A stretch of 64,000 nt of DNA from Thermofilaceae archaeon (GTDB taxonomy: Archaea; Thermoproteota; Thermoprotei; Thermofilales; Thermofilaceae), in contig JANXEW010000001.1 in assembly GCA_025057995.1 (NCBI GenBank), forward strand, positions 403,327 to 467,326. Direction: 5' to 3'. The position numbers and the translations under genes were made by a program. Positions 47,404 to 57,554 of this stretch are shown here, piece by piece (the first letter of the stretch is position 1; each line of letters begins with the position of its first letter). The notes under the pieces were generated by a model. That model ran no database searches. It had not been told where the DNA came from and was given only the letters and a program-made list of their open reading frames with translations.

Positions 47404-49689
47404 TTGTCGAAGTCATCGTGGTTCGTGCGAGACAGTAAAGGTGTTGAAGCGAGAGTTGAACAACTTCTCTCTAAGATGACGCTCGAAGAGAAGGTTTCCC
47501 AACTTCTCTCGATTCCCATCGAATCCCTAGTGGATGGCAATAAGTTTTCTAAAGCTAAAGCAGAGGATCTGCTTAAGCACGGTATAGGGCAGATCACCAG
47601 GGTTTCAGGTAGTCGTCTCGCCTTAAAGCCGAGAGAGGCCGCCAGCTTAGTGAACGCTGTACAGAGGTTTCTCGTAGAGGAGACTAGAATGGGAATACCG
47701 GCTATCGTACATGAGGAATCACTCGCTGGGCTACTTGCTGCGACAGCAACTTGTTTCCCTCAAGCTATAGCCTTAGCCAGCTCTTGGGATCCAGACCTCG
47801 TGTACAGGGTGGCTTGTGAGATAAGGAGGCAGGTTATGATAGTCGGAGCCCGGCATTGTCTAGCGCCTGTTCTAGATCTTTGCTGGGATCCCCGTTGGGG
47901 GAGGTGTGAGGAAACTTACGGAGAGGATCCCTACCTCTCGGCAGCTATGGGTGTCGCGTATGTAAGAGGGCTTCAAGGTGATTTACGTAACGGTGTCGTC
48001 GCGACAGGTAAACACTTCGCTGGTCACGGCTTCCCAGAGGGGGGTAGAAACGTCGCCCCGGTCCGCATGGGCGAAAGGGAGTTCCGGGAGACCTCCCTTT
48101 ACACGTTTGAAGCAGCTGTTAAAGAAGGGGGGTTGATGTCGGTGATGCCAGCCTACCACGAGATCGACGGCATCCCATGCCATGCTAACAAGTGGCTTTT
48201 AACAAGGGTTTTGAGAGAAGAGTGGGGGTTCAAGGGTATAGTCGTATCAGACTACATGGCTGTTAGACAGCTTCAAACTTTCCACGCTGTAGCAGCGGAC
48301 GAACTTGAGGCTGCTCTTAAAGCTTTAGAGGCGGGAGTGGACATCGAGCTACCTGGAGTAGACTGTTTCAAACGTCTTATAGACGCAGTTAAAGGCGGCG
48401 TTGTTTCTGAAAAGAAAGTGGAGGAAGCGACGGCTAGGGTACTTCGATTGAAGCTGATGCTAGGGTTGCTAGACAACCCTTACGTTGACGAAGGAAGTGT
48501 ACCGGATGTACTCGATGGACCTGATGCCCGACTCTTAGCTCTTGAAGCAGCTAGGAAATCCCTAATCCTTTTAAAGAATAAAGGCATCTTACCTCTTTCT
48601 CAAAAAGCTTTAGCCGTTGTAGGACCTTGCGCCGATGACCCCTTGTGTATGCTGGGCGACTACCATTACGCTCCTCACGTTGGTCTAGACAAACCGGCGA
48701 TAGAAGTCGTTACAGTGTTGGAGGGGGTGAGAAGAGTTGCGCCTCCAGACGTCAAAGTTTATTACGCTAGAGGTTGTGGTTTGCTCTCGAGTGACAAGAG
48801 CGGTTTCAAAGAAGCGGTAGAGGCGGCGGAGAAATCAGAAATAGTTGTAGCTGTTCTAGGCGAACGTTCTGGCGGTTTCTGGCTGCCTGGGAGGGAACAG
48901 TGTTCAGGCGAAGGGCTTGACAGGTGTGAGTTAAGTTTACCGGGGGTTCAAGAAGAGTTTCTAAAAGAGCTGTTGGAGACCGGGAAGCCAGTTGTTGTAG
49001 TGTTAACAAGTGGAAGACCTTTAGCCTTACCGCAAGACGTTCTTGATAAAGTTGATGCGCTTCTCCAAGCCTGGTACCCTGGCGAGGAAGGTGGAACAGC
49101 GATTGCTGAAGCCCTTTTCGGTTTCATAAACCCTGGAGGTAGGCTGCCGATATCTGTCCCCAAGTGCACGGGGCAAGTGCCTGTCTACTACAGGAGGAAA
49201 CCCTCGTCGTACAACCGTTACGTTGAAGCTGACGCTCTACCTCTCTACCCATTCGGTTTCGGACTATCCTACACTGAGTTCAGTTTCAGAGATATCGGGG
49301 TTGAGCCCAGCGAAGTGAGACCTGGTGTAACCTTGAACGTTTCCGTAACGGTAGAAAACGTGGGTAGAAGGGAGGGGGATGAAGTGGTGCAGTTGTACGT
49401 CTCCCGCTCCAACTCCTCCGTCACTAGACCGGTTAGAGAGCTGAAAGGATTTAAGCGGGTGACCTTGAAACCAGGCGAGAAAGTTAGAGTTACTTTTAAG
49501 CTTCCAGTTGACCTGTTAGCCTACTATGATACTGAGATGAAGTTAAGCATCGAGAAGGGAGAGTATTGTTTCATTGTAGCTAAGCACGCGGGCGACGCTG
49601 GTCTTCAAGCTACTGTAAAAGTGCCTGAAAGTTTCAGCCTCCCCGAGAGAAGGAAGCTTCTATCCGAATCCTTTGTAGGGATCATTTAA
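47404..49689 (+). CDS. Glycoside hydrolase family 3 (beta-glucosidase/beta-xylosidase type)
   Basis: 761 aa; KMTLEEKVSQLL; CWDPRWGRCEETYGEDPYL; GIVVSDYMAVRQL; AWYPGEEGGTAIAEALFGFINPGGRLPIS; FGFGLSYTEF. Confidence 0.94.
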   Translation: MSKSSWFVRDSKGVEARVEQLLSKMTLEEKVSQLLSIPIESLVDGNKFSKAKAEDLLKHGIGQITRVSGSRLALKPREAASLVNAVQRFLVEETRMGIPAIVHEESLAGLLAATATCFPQAIALASSWDPDLVYRVACEIRRQVMIVGARHCLAPVLDLCWDPRWGRCEETYGEDPYLSAAMGVAYVRGLQGDLRNGVVATGKHFAGHGFPEGGRNVAPVRMGEREFRETSLYTFEAAVKEGGLMSVMPAYHEIDGIPCHANKWLLTRVLREEWGFKGIVVSDYMAVRQLQTFHAVAADELEAALKALEAGVDIELPGVDCFKRLIDAVKGGVVSEKKVEEATARVLRLKLMLGLLDNPYVDEGSVPDVLDGPDARLLALEAARKSLILLKNKGILPLSQKALAVVGPCADDPLCMLGDYHYAPHVGLDKPAIEVVTVLEGVRRVAPPDVKVYYARGCGLLSSDKSGFKEAVEAAEKSEIVVAVLGERSGGFWLPGREQCSGEGLDRCELSLPGVQEEFLKELLETGKPVVVVLTSGRPLALPQDVLDKVDALLQAWYPGEEGGTAIAEALFGFINPGGRLPISVPKCTGQVPVYYRRKPSSYNRYVEADALPLYPFGFGLSYTEFSFRDIGVEPSEVRPGVTLNVSVTVENVGRREGDEVVQLYVSRSNSSVTRPVRELKGFKRVTLKPGEKVRVTFKLPVDLLAYYDTEMKLSIEKGEYCFIVAKHAGDAGLQATVKVPESFSLPERRKLLSESFVGII

Positions 49690-49815
49690 AACTTTTCAAC
49701 CTTTTTCTCCATAAACTGAACTATAAAGTTTTTAAGTTTAACTTTCGCCAACGTCCGCAGCTTGTATCTACATTCTTTCCGTAAGACATTTTAGTGTACG
49801 AGAGAGACCTGTCGT

Positions 49816-52779
49816 GTGCTGGATCGAAGACTATTCATCAACCCACCTAACGAGTATAGAGGTGCTCCGTTTTGGTCAATAAACGATAAGTTGGATCCTG
49901 AGGAAGTAAGGAGACAGGTCAGGCTACTAGTTGAAGCAGGTTACGGTGGAGTCTTTTTCCACGCTAGAGAGGGTTTAGTTACACCATTCCTCAGCGAGGA
50001 GTGGTTTACAGCTTTTCAAGCAGCTGTGAAAGAGGCCGAGAAGCTTAGGGCTTCTGTATGGATTTATGATGAACTACGTTGGCCTTCAGGTTTCGCCGGA
50101 GGGATTGTAGCAGCTAAAAACCCTCGTTACAGAGCGAAAGCTCTCGTAGCCGCTTGCTCGGAGCGGGCGTTTAAGGGTGTCGTCGCAGCATTCCGCATAT
50201 TTCTAGATGAGAAAGGTGTACCCGTCGGTTACGAGAGAGCGGAAGAGGGTGAGGTAGGTAGAGCCCCCCTCTACCTCTCCTTTGTTGAGTACACGGCGCA
50301 GCCGGGTGAAACCTGGTATGAAGGGTTCAGTTACGTGGATCTGTTAGACGTTGAAGTCGTGAGGGAATTCATAACAGAAGCATATGAACCTTACCTCAAG
50401 TTTAGGGAGAGTTTCGTGCGCGTTATCCCGGGAGTTTTCACGGATGAACCGAATATAGAGTCGAGTAGACCGAGTCAACGCGTTCAGCTTCCTCCCAGGG
50501 GACCACGTTTCCCTTCCCTCTGTATCCCGTGGACTGATAATCTTCCCAAAAGGTTTACCGAGTTGAACGGTTACAGTATCCTAGAAAAGCTGCCTGAGCT
50601 ACTCTTCGACGTGGGAGACTTTATGAAAACCAGGTACGATTTCTGGAAGACTGTTACCCTGATGTTTGTCGAAGCCTTCTCAAAACAAGTTTACGAGTGG
50701 TGTGAGAAGCACGGTTTAAAGTTCACAGGACACTACTTGGCTGAAGACACTCTTCTCAGCCAACTCCGTTGCGCTGGCGCAGTAATGCCTCACTACGAGT
50801 ACCAGCACGTACCCGGTATCGACCACCTAGGCTTCCAAATCTGGCACACTTTCCTAACCATTAAACAGGTAGCCAGCGTAGCTAACCAGCTTGGGAGGGA
50901 GAAGGTTCTGTGCGAAGCTTACGGCTGCCTCGGCAACTACCCAACTTTTGCGGATCGAAAGTGGATAGGAGACTACCTCTACGTTCTCGGTGTAAACTTT
51001 CTCAACCATCATCTTGTCCCATACTCTCTTAGAGGTAGAAGGAAGAGGGATTACGGTCTCAACTTTCACTGGAGTCAGCCGTGGTGGAGGTACAATAGAG
51101 TTGTAGAAGATTACTTTGCAAGGCTCAGTTACGTCTTATCCCAGGGTTTCAGACTAGTAAACGTGCTTGTCTTGCATCCTATGGGTAGCGCTTGGGCACT
51201 TTATACGCCTCTAGCAGAAAAGAGAGTTGAGGAACTAAACGCTAAGCTTCTAAACCTCCTTAAGGAGCTGGTAGTCTTGCACATCGACTTTGATCTTGGC
51301 GATGAGACACTTTTGTCTAAGCACGCCTCTGTAGTTGGATCTAAGCTTAAAGTCGGTAGAATACTTTACGACGCAGTAATCGTGCCACCATGTGTAACGC
51401 TTGCTTCAACAACCCTAAAGCTACTGCAAGACTTCGCTGAAGAGGGGGGTACGATCGTCTTTGTCGAAAGGGTACCGGAAAGGGTTGACGGGGTACCGTC
51501 GAACCAGCCAGCTAAGCTAGCGGAACAGGCGCACGTGATAACTCAGATAGAGAAGTCGGCTTTGGAGAAAGCTCTCAGCCACGTCCCGAAGCAGGTCGTA
51601 ATCGAAGGGGATGAACGAGGTTCTGTCTTATACCATTTAAGGAAGATCGACGATAGGATGGTGCTCTACCTTGTGAACACTGATAGAAGCTCAAAGCTTT
51701 CGCTCAAAGTGGGTTTAGAAGGGCATTGGAAGCCCGAGGTATGGGATGCTCTAACGGGTGAAGCTAGAGAGGTTTACGGGGAGCATGAAGGTGGTAGGAC
51801 CTGGGTTGAAGTAGAGCTCCATCCCATCGGCTCCATCCTCATCGTATACGGACCCGGAAGAGCTAAGGCGAGAGAAACTGGGGACCATTTTGATTCCACG
51901 AAGGAGCTTTTACTGGGTGAAGGATGCTGGAAGCTGAGTAGGCTAGACCCCAACGTCTTAGTCTTAGACTACTGTAGGTTTAGTGTGGAAGGGGGGTCGT
52001 GGAGCGACCTTATTCCAATTCATAAGGCTCAGAGGGAGGTCGTCAGCAGAGGGGTTGGCACAAGGTTTACCTTAAGGTTCGAATTTGAGTGTCGCATCGA
52101 TCCCAAGGTTAGCGATATTTCCCTTGTCGTAGAATCGCCTTGGTTATATGAAGTTGAGGTTAACGGTAAAAGAGTCGACGGATGGGGGGCGAGCGTCTGG
52201 GATCCCAGTTTTCGTTCAGTTAGAATATCGGACTTCTTGGTAGCTGGCTTAAATACCGTTGAGTTGCACGGTACCGTAGGATTGGAGCCCGAGTTTGAGC
52301 CTATCTTCCTCGTAGGGGATTTCGGGGTAGTAGTTGAAGAATCGGGGTCTTTGAAAATGGTAGAGGAAAAACACTTGGTTAACGTCCAGGATTTGTGCAG
52401 CGAAGGCTTACCCTTCTACGCTGGTTCTGTCGAGTTATCTAAGAGTTTTGAAGTACCGGAATCGCCGAGGAGGGCGGTACTCAAGTTTGAGGACTTGAAC
52501 GCGTCTTTAGCTGAGGTTCACATCAACGGAGTTAAAGTGGGGCTAGTCTTCCTACCGCCTTACGAGATCGACGTCACAAATTTCGTGAAGACAGGTAGGA
52601 ACGAGGTTAAGGTAGTTTTAGTGGGAACGTTGAGAAACCTCTTCGGTCCGTTGCATTATAAGGGGGGTGATCCGATGTGGATAGGTCCCGAGGCTTTCAG
52701 AGACGAGCCCCACTGGACCGACGAGTACGTTCTGAAACCTTTCGGATTCAAGGGACTGAAGCTTATTCTCTATTATTAG
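49816..52779 (+). CDS. Glycoside hydrolase related to GH106/alpha-L-rhamnosidase-type proteins
   Basis: 987 aa; PPNEYRGAPFWSINDKLDPEEVRRQVRLLVEAGYGGVFFHAREGL; YDELRWPSGFAGG; C-terminal GH2-like sugar-binding domain. Confidence 0.75.
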   Translation: MLDRRLFINPPNEYRGAPFWSINDKLDPEEVRRQVRLLVEAGYGGVFFHAREGLVTPFLSEEWFTAFQAAVKEAEKLRASVWIYDELRWPSGFAGGIVAAKNPRYRAKALVAACSERAFKGVVAAFRIFLDEKGVPVGYERAEEGEVGRAPLYLSFVEYTAQPGETWYEGFSYVDLLDVEVVREFITEAYEPYLKFRESFVRVIPGVFTDEPNIESSRPSQRVQLPPRGPRFPSLCIPWTDNLPKRFTELNGYSILEKLPELLFDVGDFMKTRYDFWKTVTLMFVEAFSKQVYEWCEKHGLKFTGHYLAEDTLLSQLRCAGAVMPHYEYQHVPGIDHLGFQIWHTFLTIKQVASVANQLGREKVLCEAYGCLGNYPTFADRKWIGDYLYVLGVNFLNHHLVPYSLRGRRKRDYGLNFHWSQPWWRYNRVVEDYFARLSYVLSQGFRLVNVLVLHPMGSAWALYTPLAEKRVEELNAKLLNLLKELVVLHIDFDLGDETLLSKHASVVGSKLKVGRILYDAVIVPPCVTLASTTLKLLQDFAEEGGTIVFVERVPERVDGVPSNQPAKLAEQAHVITQIEKSALEKALSHVPKQVVIEGDERGSVLYHLRKIDDRMVLYLVNTDRSSKLSLKVGLEGHWKPEVWDALTGEAREVYGEHEGGRTWVEVELHPIGSILIVYGPGRAKARETGDHFDSTKELLLGEGCWKLSRLDPNVLVLDYCRFSVEGGSWSDLIPIHKAQREVVSRGVGTRFTLRFEFECRIDPKVSDISLVVESPWLYEVEVNGKRVDGWGASVWDPSFRSVRISDFLVAGLNTVELHGTVGLEPEFEPIFLVGDFGVVVEESGSLKMVEEKHLVNVQDLCSEGLPFYAGSVELSKSFEVPESPRRAVLKFEDLNASLAEVHINGVKVGLVFLPPYEIDVTNFVKTGRNEVKVVLVGTLRNLFGPLHYKGGDPMWIGPEAFRDEPHWTDEYVLKPFGFKGLKLILYY

Positions 52780-52822
52780 AAGCGTTATTATACCCTCCTA
52801 TAACACGTTTTTTGAGAAGTTT

Positions 52823-53350
52823 GTGGACGCGAAAGTCTATACTCTAGGGTACGGCGGGATGAGGCTTGACGACTTTCTAATGCTCGTTAAAAGCATCGAC
52901 AGTTCCGTGGTCGTAGACGTGAGAAGATTCCCTAGGTCGAGTGTCGAAGCCTACGACGGCGAGAAGTTAAAGGAGAAGCTCGCCAGCTTAGGTATCTCCT
53001 ACGTTTGGCTTGGGGAGCTGGGAGCGCTAGGGTTGGGGAGAGTCTACAAGCCCAACGAGTTGGTGGAGTGTACAAACTCCTACACATTCCAAGTATACCT
53101 AGCCTACCTCGTTTCAGAGCCCAGAGCTCTAGCCGCTTTAACTAGGATAAGGGGGATGGCTGAAAGGGGTCTTTCACCAGTTATCATTTGTAAAGAGAGG
53201 AAACCGGAACACTGTCACAGGCAGTATATCGCGGACGCGTTAGCAGCCATGGGGTTGAAAGTGGTACACTTGGTGGGGGGAGACGCCTTAGAGCATTCTG
53301 GGACTCCTTGCTTTAACTACATTAGGGATAAGCTGAAGACAGTCTTGTGA
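52823..53350 (+). CDS. DUF488 family protein
   Basis: 175 aa; YTLGYGGMRLDDFL, VVDVRRFPRS, CKERKPEHCHRQYIADAL. Confidence 0.9.
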   Translation: MDAKVYTLGYGGMRLDDFLMLVKSIDSSVVVDVRRFPRSSVEAYDGEKLKEKLASLGISYVWLGELGALGLGRVYKPNELVECTNSYTFQVYLAYLVSEPRALAALTRIRGMAERGLSPVIICKERKPEHCHRQYIADALAAMGLKVVHLVGGDALEHSGTPCFNYIRDKLKTVL

Positions 53351-53365
53351 CAAGCTAGCGTGCGG

Positions 53366-54064
53366 CTAGGCGCGTAAGTGCATCATTAGGTCCGGGTAGT
53401 TGCTCGTTACACCGTCGACTCCGAGCTTCTTCAGTTGAGCTGCTACATCCGGTTGGTCCACAGTCCAAGTGACGACGAGTAGGTGGAGCCTATGCGCGAA
53501 GGCGACGGCTTTTCCTGTTGCGAGCCAGAAAGCAGGTAGGACGAACTTGCACCCAATCTTCTTCGCCGCTACGATGTTTTCACCGGGTCTAGCGTAGATA
53601 AGCCCGGTGCAAGCGTTAGGCTCCAAAGACTTTACGGTTGTAAGGGCTTCAGCGTGGAAGGAGATGAAGAGGACTTCATTGAGCATGTCTATCTCCTTGA
53701 CTAAAGCTAGAGAAGGGGTTGAGGCTTCAACTTCCTTGAGTTCGATGAATAAGACGGCTCTACCCTTGACGGTCTGTAAAACTTCTTCAAGTAGAGGCAC
53801 TTTATCACCTCCTGCGTCCAACATCTTCAACTGTTCGACGGTCATGTCTCTCACACGTCCGCGGCCATTCGTTGTCCGGTCCACGGTTTCATCGTGTATT
53901 ACCACGGGTACGTTGTCTCTACTTAAGCGAACATCGACTTCAATCGCGTCAACCCCTATCTCCAACGCTCTCTGAACAGCTCTTATAGTGTTCTCGGGCT
54001 CGTAACCGCTTGCGCCTCTATGGGCGACTATGAAGAACTTACCGTATAAAGACTCTACCTCCAT
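53366..54064 (-). CDS. Glycerophosphodiester phosphodiesterase family protein
   Basis: 232 aa; VAHRGASGYEPENTIRAVQRALEIGVDAIEVDVRLSRDNVPVVIHDETVDRTTNGRG. Confidence 0.94.
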   Translation of the reverse strand: MEVESLYGKFFIVAHRGASGYEPENTIRAVQRALEIGVDAIEVDVRLSRDNVPVVIHDETVDRTTNGRGRVRDMTVEQLKMLDAGGDKVPLLEEVLQTVKGRAVLFIELKEVEASTPSLALVKEIDMLNEVLFISFHAEALTTVKSLEPNACTGLIYARPGENIVAAKKIGCKFVLPAFWLATGKAVAFAHRLHLLVVTWTVDQPDVAAQLKKLGVDGVTSNYPDLMMHLRA

Positions 54065-54088
54065 CGCGAGATCTTTCTCTAGTCAGCT

Positions 54089-55273
54089 TTATCTTTGCTT
54101 TGTCAACAAAACAATAGAGAGCAGCTGTCCTAACGCAGCTGAGATCGCGAGGTACCAGATGTTAACCGGTTGGATGCTGTACAGGAAACCTACGATCGTT
54201 GGCGCCGGTATAGTCACGATGTTGCCGAGCGTGTAGAGTAGCGATATAGCGTGACCCTTGGCTACCGCGTCTGAGCCTTCAAGTAAGTCTACGAAGTAGG
54301 CTCGAGAAACCGCAAACTCAGCCCCCCTCAACCCCGACGCTACTGCAGCTGCGAAAGCCAGCTTCGGGTCTACGGGAGATAGAGTGTAGAGAGTGTAGGA
54401 TATCACGCCAGCCAGCGAACTGGTGATCAGGTAACCTAACCTGTTTATCTGAGGCTTAGATGTGACGATCGTTAAGATAATGAGAGAAACAGCGGAGGAG
54501 AAGCTTGGCACTAAACCTGCGACTTCTACGTTCATTCCAGCCCCTCTCTCATCACAAAGGTATAGAGACTGGTAGCTGAAGATCGCGTAGATTACCGATG
54601 AAAAGACTGTGAACAACAGGAGGATCAGCATCCTTCTCTCTAGAGCTACTAGCTTGACCGCTTCTCGCAACCCTCCCCTATCCCCTCTCTCGAGTCTAGT
54701 CTTAGGCTCCTCCAGTTTAAAGACTAAAACCATGGTTTTAGCTGTAAACGTTGAAAGCGCAAGAGCAGCTAGTATTTGGAAACCGCTCACCAAACCTAGC
54801 CGTTCTAAAATAAGACCGGCTAGTGGTGTCAACAAGTTTCCAACTAGGAAGATGACTGTGGGTATAGAGTAGGCTGCTACAAGAGCCTCAGAGCTCGTCC
54901 CTTCTACGAGTAGTACCTCCCAGAGGATAGCGGAAGATGAAGCTATTCCAGAAAAGGTGAAAGCTACCGCAACTAGCTCCCTTCTCCCAGTCACGAAGGG
55001 GAGCAGGACACCCGCGTTTGCCAACGTGTCGAGAACCAGAAAGGCTTTCTTTAGGCTGAGCTTAGCCGCTACCGGCATCGCCATCAAGGGTGCTACCATC
55101 GCTAACCCTCTAGACAAACTCATGTAAGCTCCGTACTCGAGTTCACTGATTCCCAGAGCTGTGACGTATATAGATTGGTAGTAGAAGATCCAGGGCATCG
55201 GTATCGACCAACCCGGCTCTGTCAGGAGAAGCCACTTTGCATTTCGACTTAACTTCTTCCTCCATTTAAACAT
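54089..55273 (-). CDS. MFS transporter
   Basis: 394 aa, about 12 hydrophobic segments with MFS-like organisation. Confidence 0.82.
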   Translation of the reverse strand: MFKWRKKLSRNAKWLLLTEPGWSIPMPWIFYYQSIYVTALGISELEYGAYMSLSRGLAMVAPLMAMPVAAKLSLKKAFLVLDTLANAGVLLPFVTGRRELVAVAFTFSGIASSSAILWEVLLVEGTSSEALVAAYSIPTVIFLVGNLLTPLAGLILERLGLVSGFQILAALALSTFTAKTMVLVFKLEEPKTRLERGDRGGLREAVKLVALERRMLILLLFTVFSSVIYAIFSYQSLYLCDERGAGMNVEVAGLVPSFSSAVSLIILTIVTSKPQINRLGYLITSSLAGVISYTLYTLSPVDPKLAFAAAVASGLRGAEFAVSRAYFVDLLEGSDAVAKGHAISLLYTLGNIVTIPAPTIVGFLYSIQPVNIWYLAISAALGQLLSIVLLTKQR

Positions 55274-55354
55274 ACTACTCCCCCAAACCGGTTCTTTAAA
55301 AGCTAGAGCTTATAAGAAAAAGAAGTATTTTAAGCAAAAAGTAAATGTTTGAAC

Positions 55355-55804
55355 TTACTCCTTTTCATGTTTTTCTAAAACAATTCTTTTAGCTAGCATC
55401 AACAGCCTCAATCCCTCGATCCAGAGTAGAGTTGTAGGTACCGCAGCCACTAGAACGCTTTCCAAGGACGGCTTTGCGAGCAGCCAGAAAACCGTCAACA
55501 AGACTGTACTAAAGACAGCGTACGGCACAAGCCTAGGCACTACGCTCCCGAGCAAGCTTATGTATACGGACATTAACGAGTTAGCATTAACTCTTGCTAC
55601 GTACTCTCCAGACGACTTCTCCGCTAAGCCAAGCTCAACTAGTTTATCCAAGTAGTGTTTCGCTGAGCTAGGACTACTGAAGCCGGCGAGCCTTTGAACT
55701 TCTCTAACACCCATAGGTTTACCGCTTTTCAACAGTATAAAGTAGACTCGAGCTAGTCGTCCACCTATCGAAGCGGTCGTTAGCCCAGCCAAACCTGACA
55801 CCAA
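55355..55804 (-). CDS. Winged-helix DNA-binding protein with C-terminal transmembrane helices
   Basis: 149 aa; RVYFILLKSGKPMGVREVQRLAGFSSPSSAKHYLDKLVELGLAEKSSGEYV wHTH followed by two TM segments. Confidence 0.75.
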   Translation of the reverse strand: MVSGLAGLTTASIGGRLARVYFILLKSGKPMGVREVQRLAGFSSPSSAKHYLDKLVELGLAEKSSGEYVARVNANSLMSVYISLLGSVVPRLVPYAVFSTVLLTVFWLLAKPSLESVLVAAVPTTLLWIEGLRLLMLAKRIVLEKHEKE

Positions 55805-55807
55805 GTA

Positions 55808-57241
55808 TTAGATGAAAAGCTTTCTCTTAACTACTACGTAAGCGATCAACGCTGCTACGACAGCAGCAACTACAGCTACTGCTAAAGGCTGTAACCTTAC
55901 TGAGCCGTTAACAGCTTCTTGACCTGTAGCTGATGATATAACCTTCTGTTCTCCAGATTCTCCACTCGCAGCCACTGTAGCTTGACTCAAGCCTGCATAC
56001 TCAGTGCTTTCAGCCGAAAATACGGGATGTAAGCTGCCCATACATTTCACCAAAGTTGCGCCTGGAACGTAACTGTAAGGGACCCAATCTCCCTCATACC
56101 AAACAAGCTTTTGATTCCACCCAGCGTAACCAAGCTTAGAGGCGTAAACTATGAGAGTTATATCCACTGGGGTGAGACCAGAGATTACGTTGTTTTCAAC
56201 CAACCACACTAGCTCAGCTTTCAAAGCTTCTTTAACATCTTCTTCGGTGATACCCTGCAGTGGCATCAACTTGGATGCAACGCTTTTAACCATCGAGCAC
56301 TTTCTGAAAGTTTCCCTTCCCAAACCTAAAATCTCGAAAAGTTTCTCTAATTCATTAGTCACCTCATCGCTCAAGCTTTCAACACCTTCAACCGCGACTT
56401 CGCAAACACCGTCGCTAGACCTAACTCGAACTACAGCACCTCCAACGTTCTTTACAAGCTCGCCTTCTTCACTCTTCCAACCTGTCTCTTTGTCGAGAGG
56501 CATCAAAGGTATGCAACCGCACTCAACGTTCAACCGTTTGAGCACAACTTCAGCGTAAGCAGAGGAGGACCAGCTTATCGTGAGAATGGTTTCGTATACG
56601 CCAGCTTCTACACGCATAGGAGCATCGTAACCAGGTATCAGCATCATGATCCTGAAACAGCCTTCCCCAATGCTAAGAAGACAAGGCATCGAAACTCTGT
56701 ACTCTGCACCCTTCTCTACTTTTCTTAAAAGAAGGCTACCGCTGATGATCAAGCTAGCGTTCTCTCTAACTGAAGCTGAAAGCTCCGGTTTAAACCTGAC
56801 TTGACAGCTAGAATCGAAAGTGGTCGTGCCGAGGGGGATTGTAATCTCACCAGACCCTGGTGAAAGAACTAGTTGGACGTTCTCCCTCAGCCTCGGGTAG
56901 CAGGGCAGTGTTATAGGGCATGTGAAGGACACGTATTCACGCTCAACAACTGGTGCTTGAATCCTAAGGGCAAGGTACGTCTCGTTGTTTGCAAGCTCTT
57001 GCTCAGAAAGTACGACCACCAGCCTGTTGTCTAAGCGGCTTCTGTAAGCGTAACCCGTACCCCCCATGTACTCGATTTTACTAACTCCCTTCAGTTTGCT
57101 TAAATAGTAGGTTACTCCAGGCTTATTTAGTAAAACTTCTACAGCGTAAACATCCGCGGGGTCAAAACAAGCTAACGCCAGGCTCCCCGCTACAACGGCT
57201 AAAACTGCCAACGTAGGCAAATACATTTTTCTCCAACTCAC
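55808..57241 (-). CDS. Exported, C-terminally anchored protein of unknown function
   Basis: 477 aa; N-terminal signal sequence; C-terminal TM plus VVKRKLFI. Confidence 0.7.
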   Translation of the reverse strand: MSWRKMYLPTLAVLAVVAGSLALACFDPADVYAVEVLLNKPGVTYYLSKLKGVSKIEYMGGTGYAYRSRLDNRLVVVLSEQELANNETYLALRIQAPVVEREYVSFTCPITLPCYPRLRENVQLVLSPGSGEITIPLGTTTFDSSCQVRFKPELSASVRENASLIISGSLLLRKVEKGAEYRVSMPCLLSIGEGCFRIMMLIPGYDAPMRVEAGVYETILTISWSSSAYAEVVLKRLNVECGCIPLMPLDKETGWKSEEGELVKNVGGAVVRVRSSDGVCEVAVEGVESLSDEVTNELEKLFEILGLGRETFRKCSMVKSVASKLMPLQGITEEDVKEALKAELVWLVENNVISGLTPVDITLIVYASKLGYAGWNQKLVWYEGDWVPYSYVPGATLVKCMGSLHPVFSAESTEYAGLSQATVAASGESGEQKVISSATGQEAVNGSVRLQPLAVAVVAAVVAALIAYVVVKRKLFI

Positions 57242-57251
57242 TTTTCCTCAC

Positions 57252-57277
57252 CACTTCAAGTTTCACGAGGTGAAGTG
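57252..57277. promoter_or_regulatory. Inverted repeat CACTTCA-N12-TGAAGTG upstream of the exported/wHTH gene pair
   Basis: Perfect 7-bp arms 57252-57258 and 57271-57277, 11-36 bp upstream of the minus-strand start at 57241. Confidence 0.35.
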
Positions 57278-57385
57278 AAATATTTGCGCTTGTGAACACG
57301 TCGTTCATTTTCCTGAACAAGTTAAGATCTGGATAAAGTTTGTGCGACCTTAAGAGGTGCTAGACTTACGAATGTCTAAAGTTGG

Positions 57386-57433
57386 AAGCGTGTCCCTGGA
57401 GGGACCACAAAGGTGGATTCTAAACCCACGCTT
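57386..57433 (+). ncRNA. Candidate compact three-way-junction RNA element
   Basis: AAGCGTG (57386-57392)/CACGCTT (57427-57433) encloses TCCC-TGGA-GGGA (57393-57404) and CCAC-AAAG-GTGG (57405-57416); preceded by TAGAC/GTCTA hairpin at 57361-57378. Confidence 0.4.
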
Positions 57434-57554
57434 ACGAGCTCCTCGACAGTATACACCTCACCAGTGTAAGTAACCTTGTGCCTAGGGGTTAGGTTAAAGG
57501 GGATTCTATGACGGTTCGAGACACAGTTATTTACCCCTGAAATCTCTTCAACGA

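Noticed and set aside
57500-57530. tRNA T-loop-like GGTTCGAG
   Set aside because: No matching acceptor, D or anticodon stems around it.
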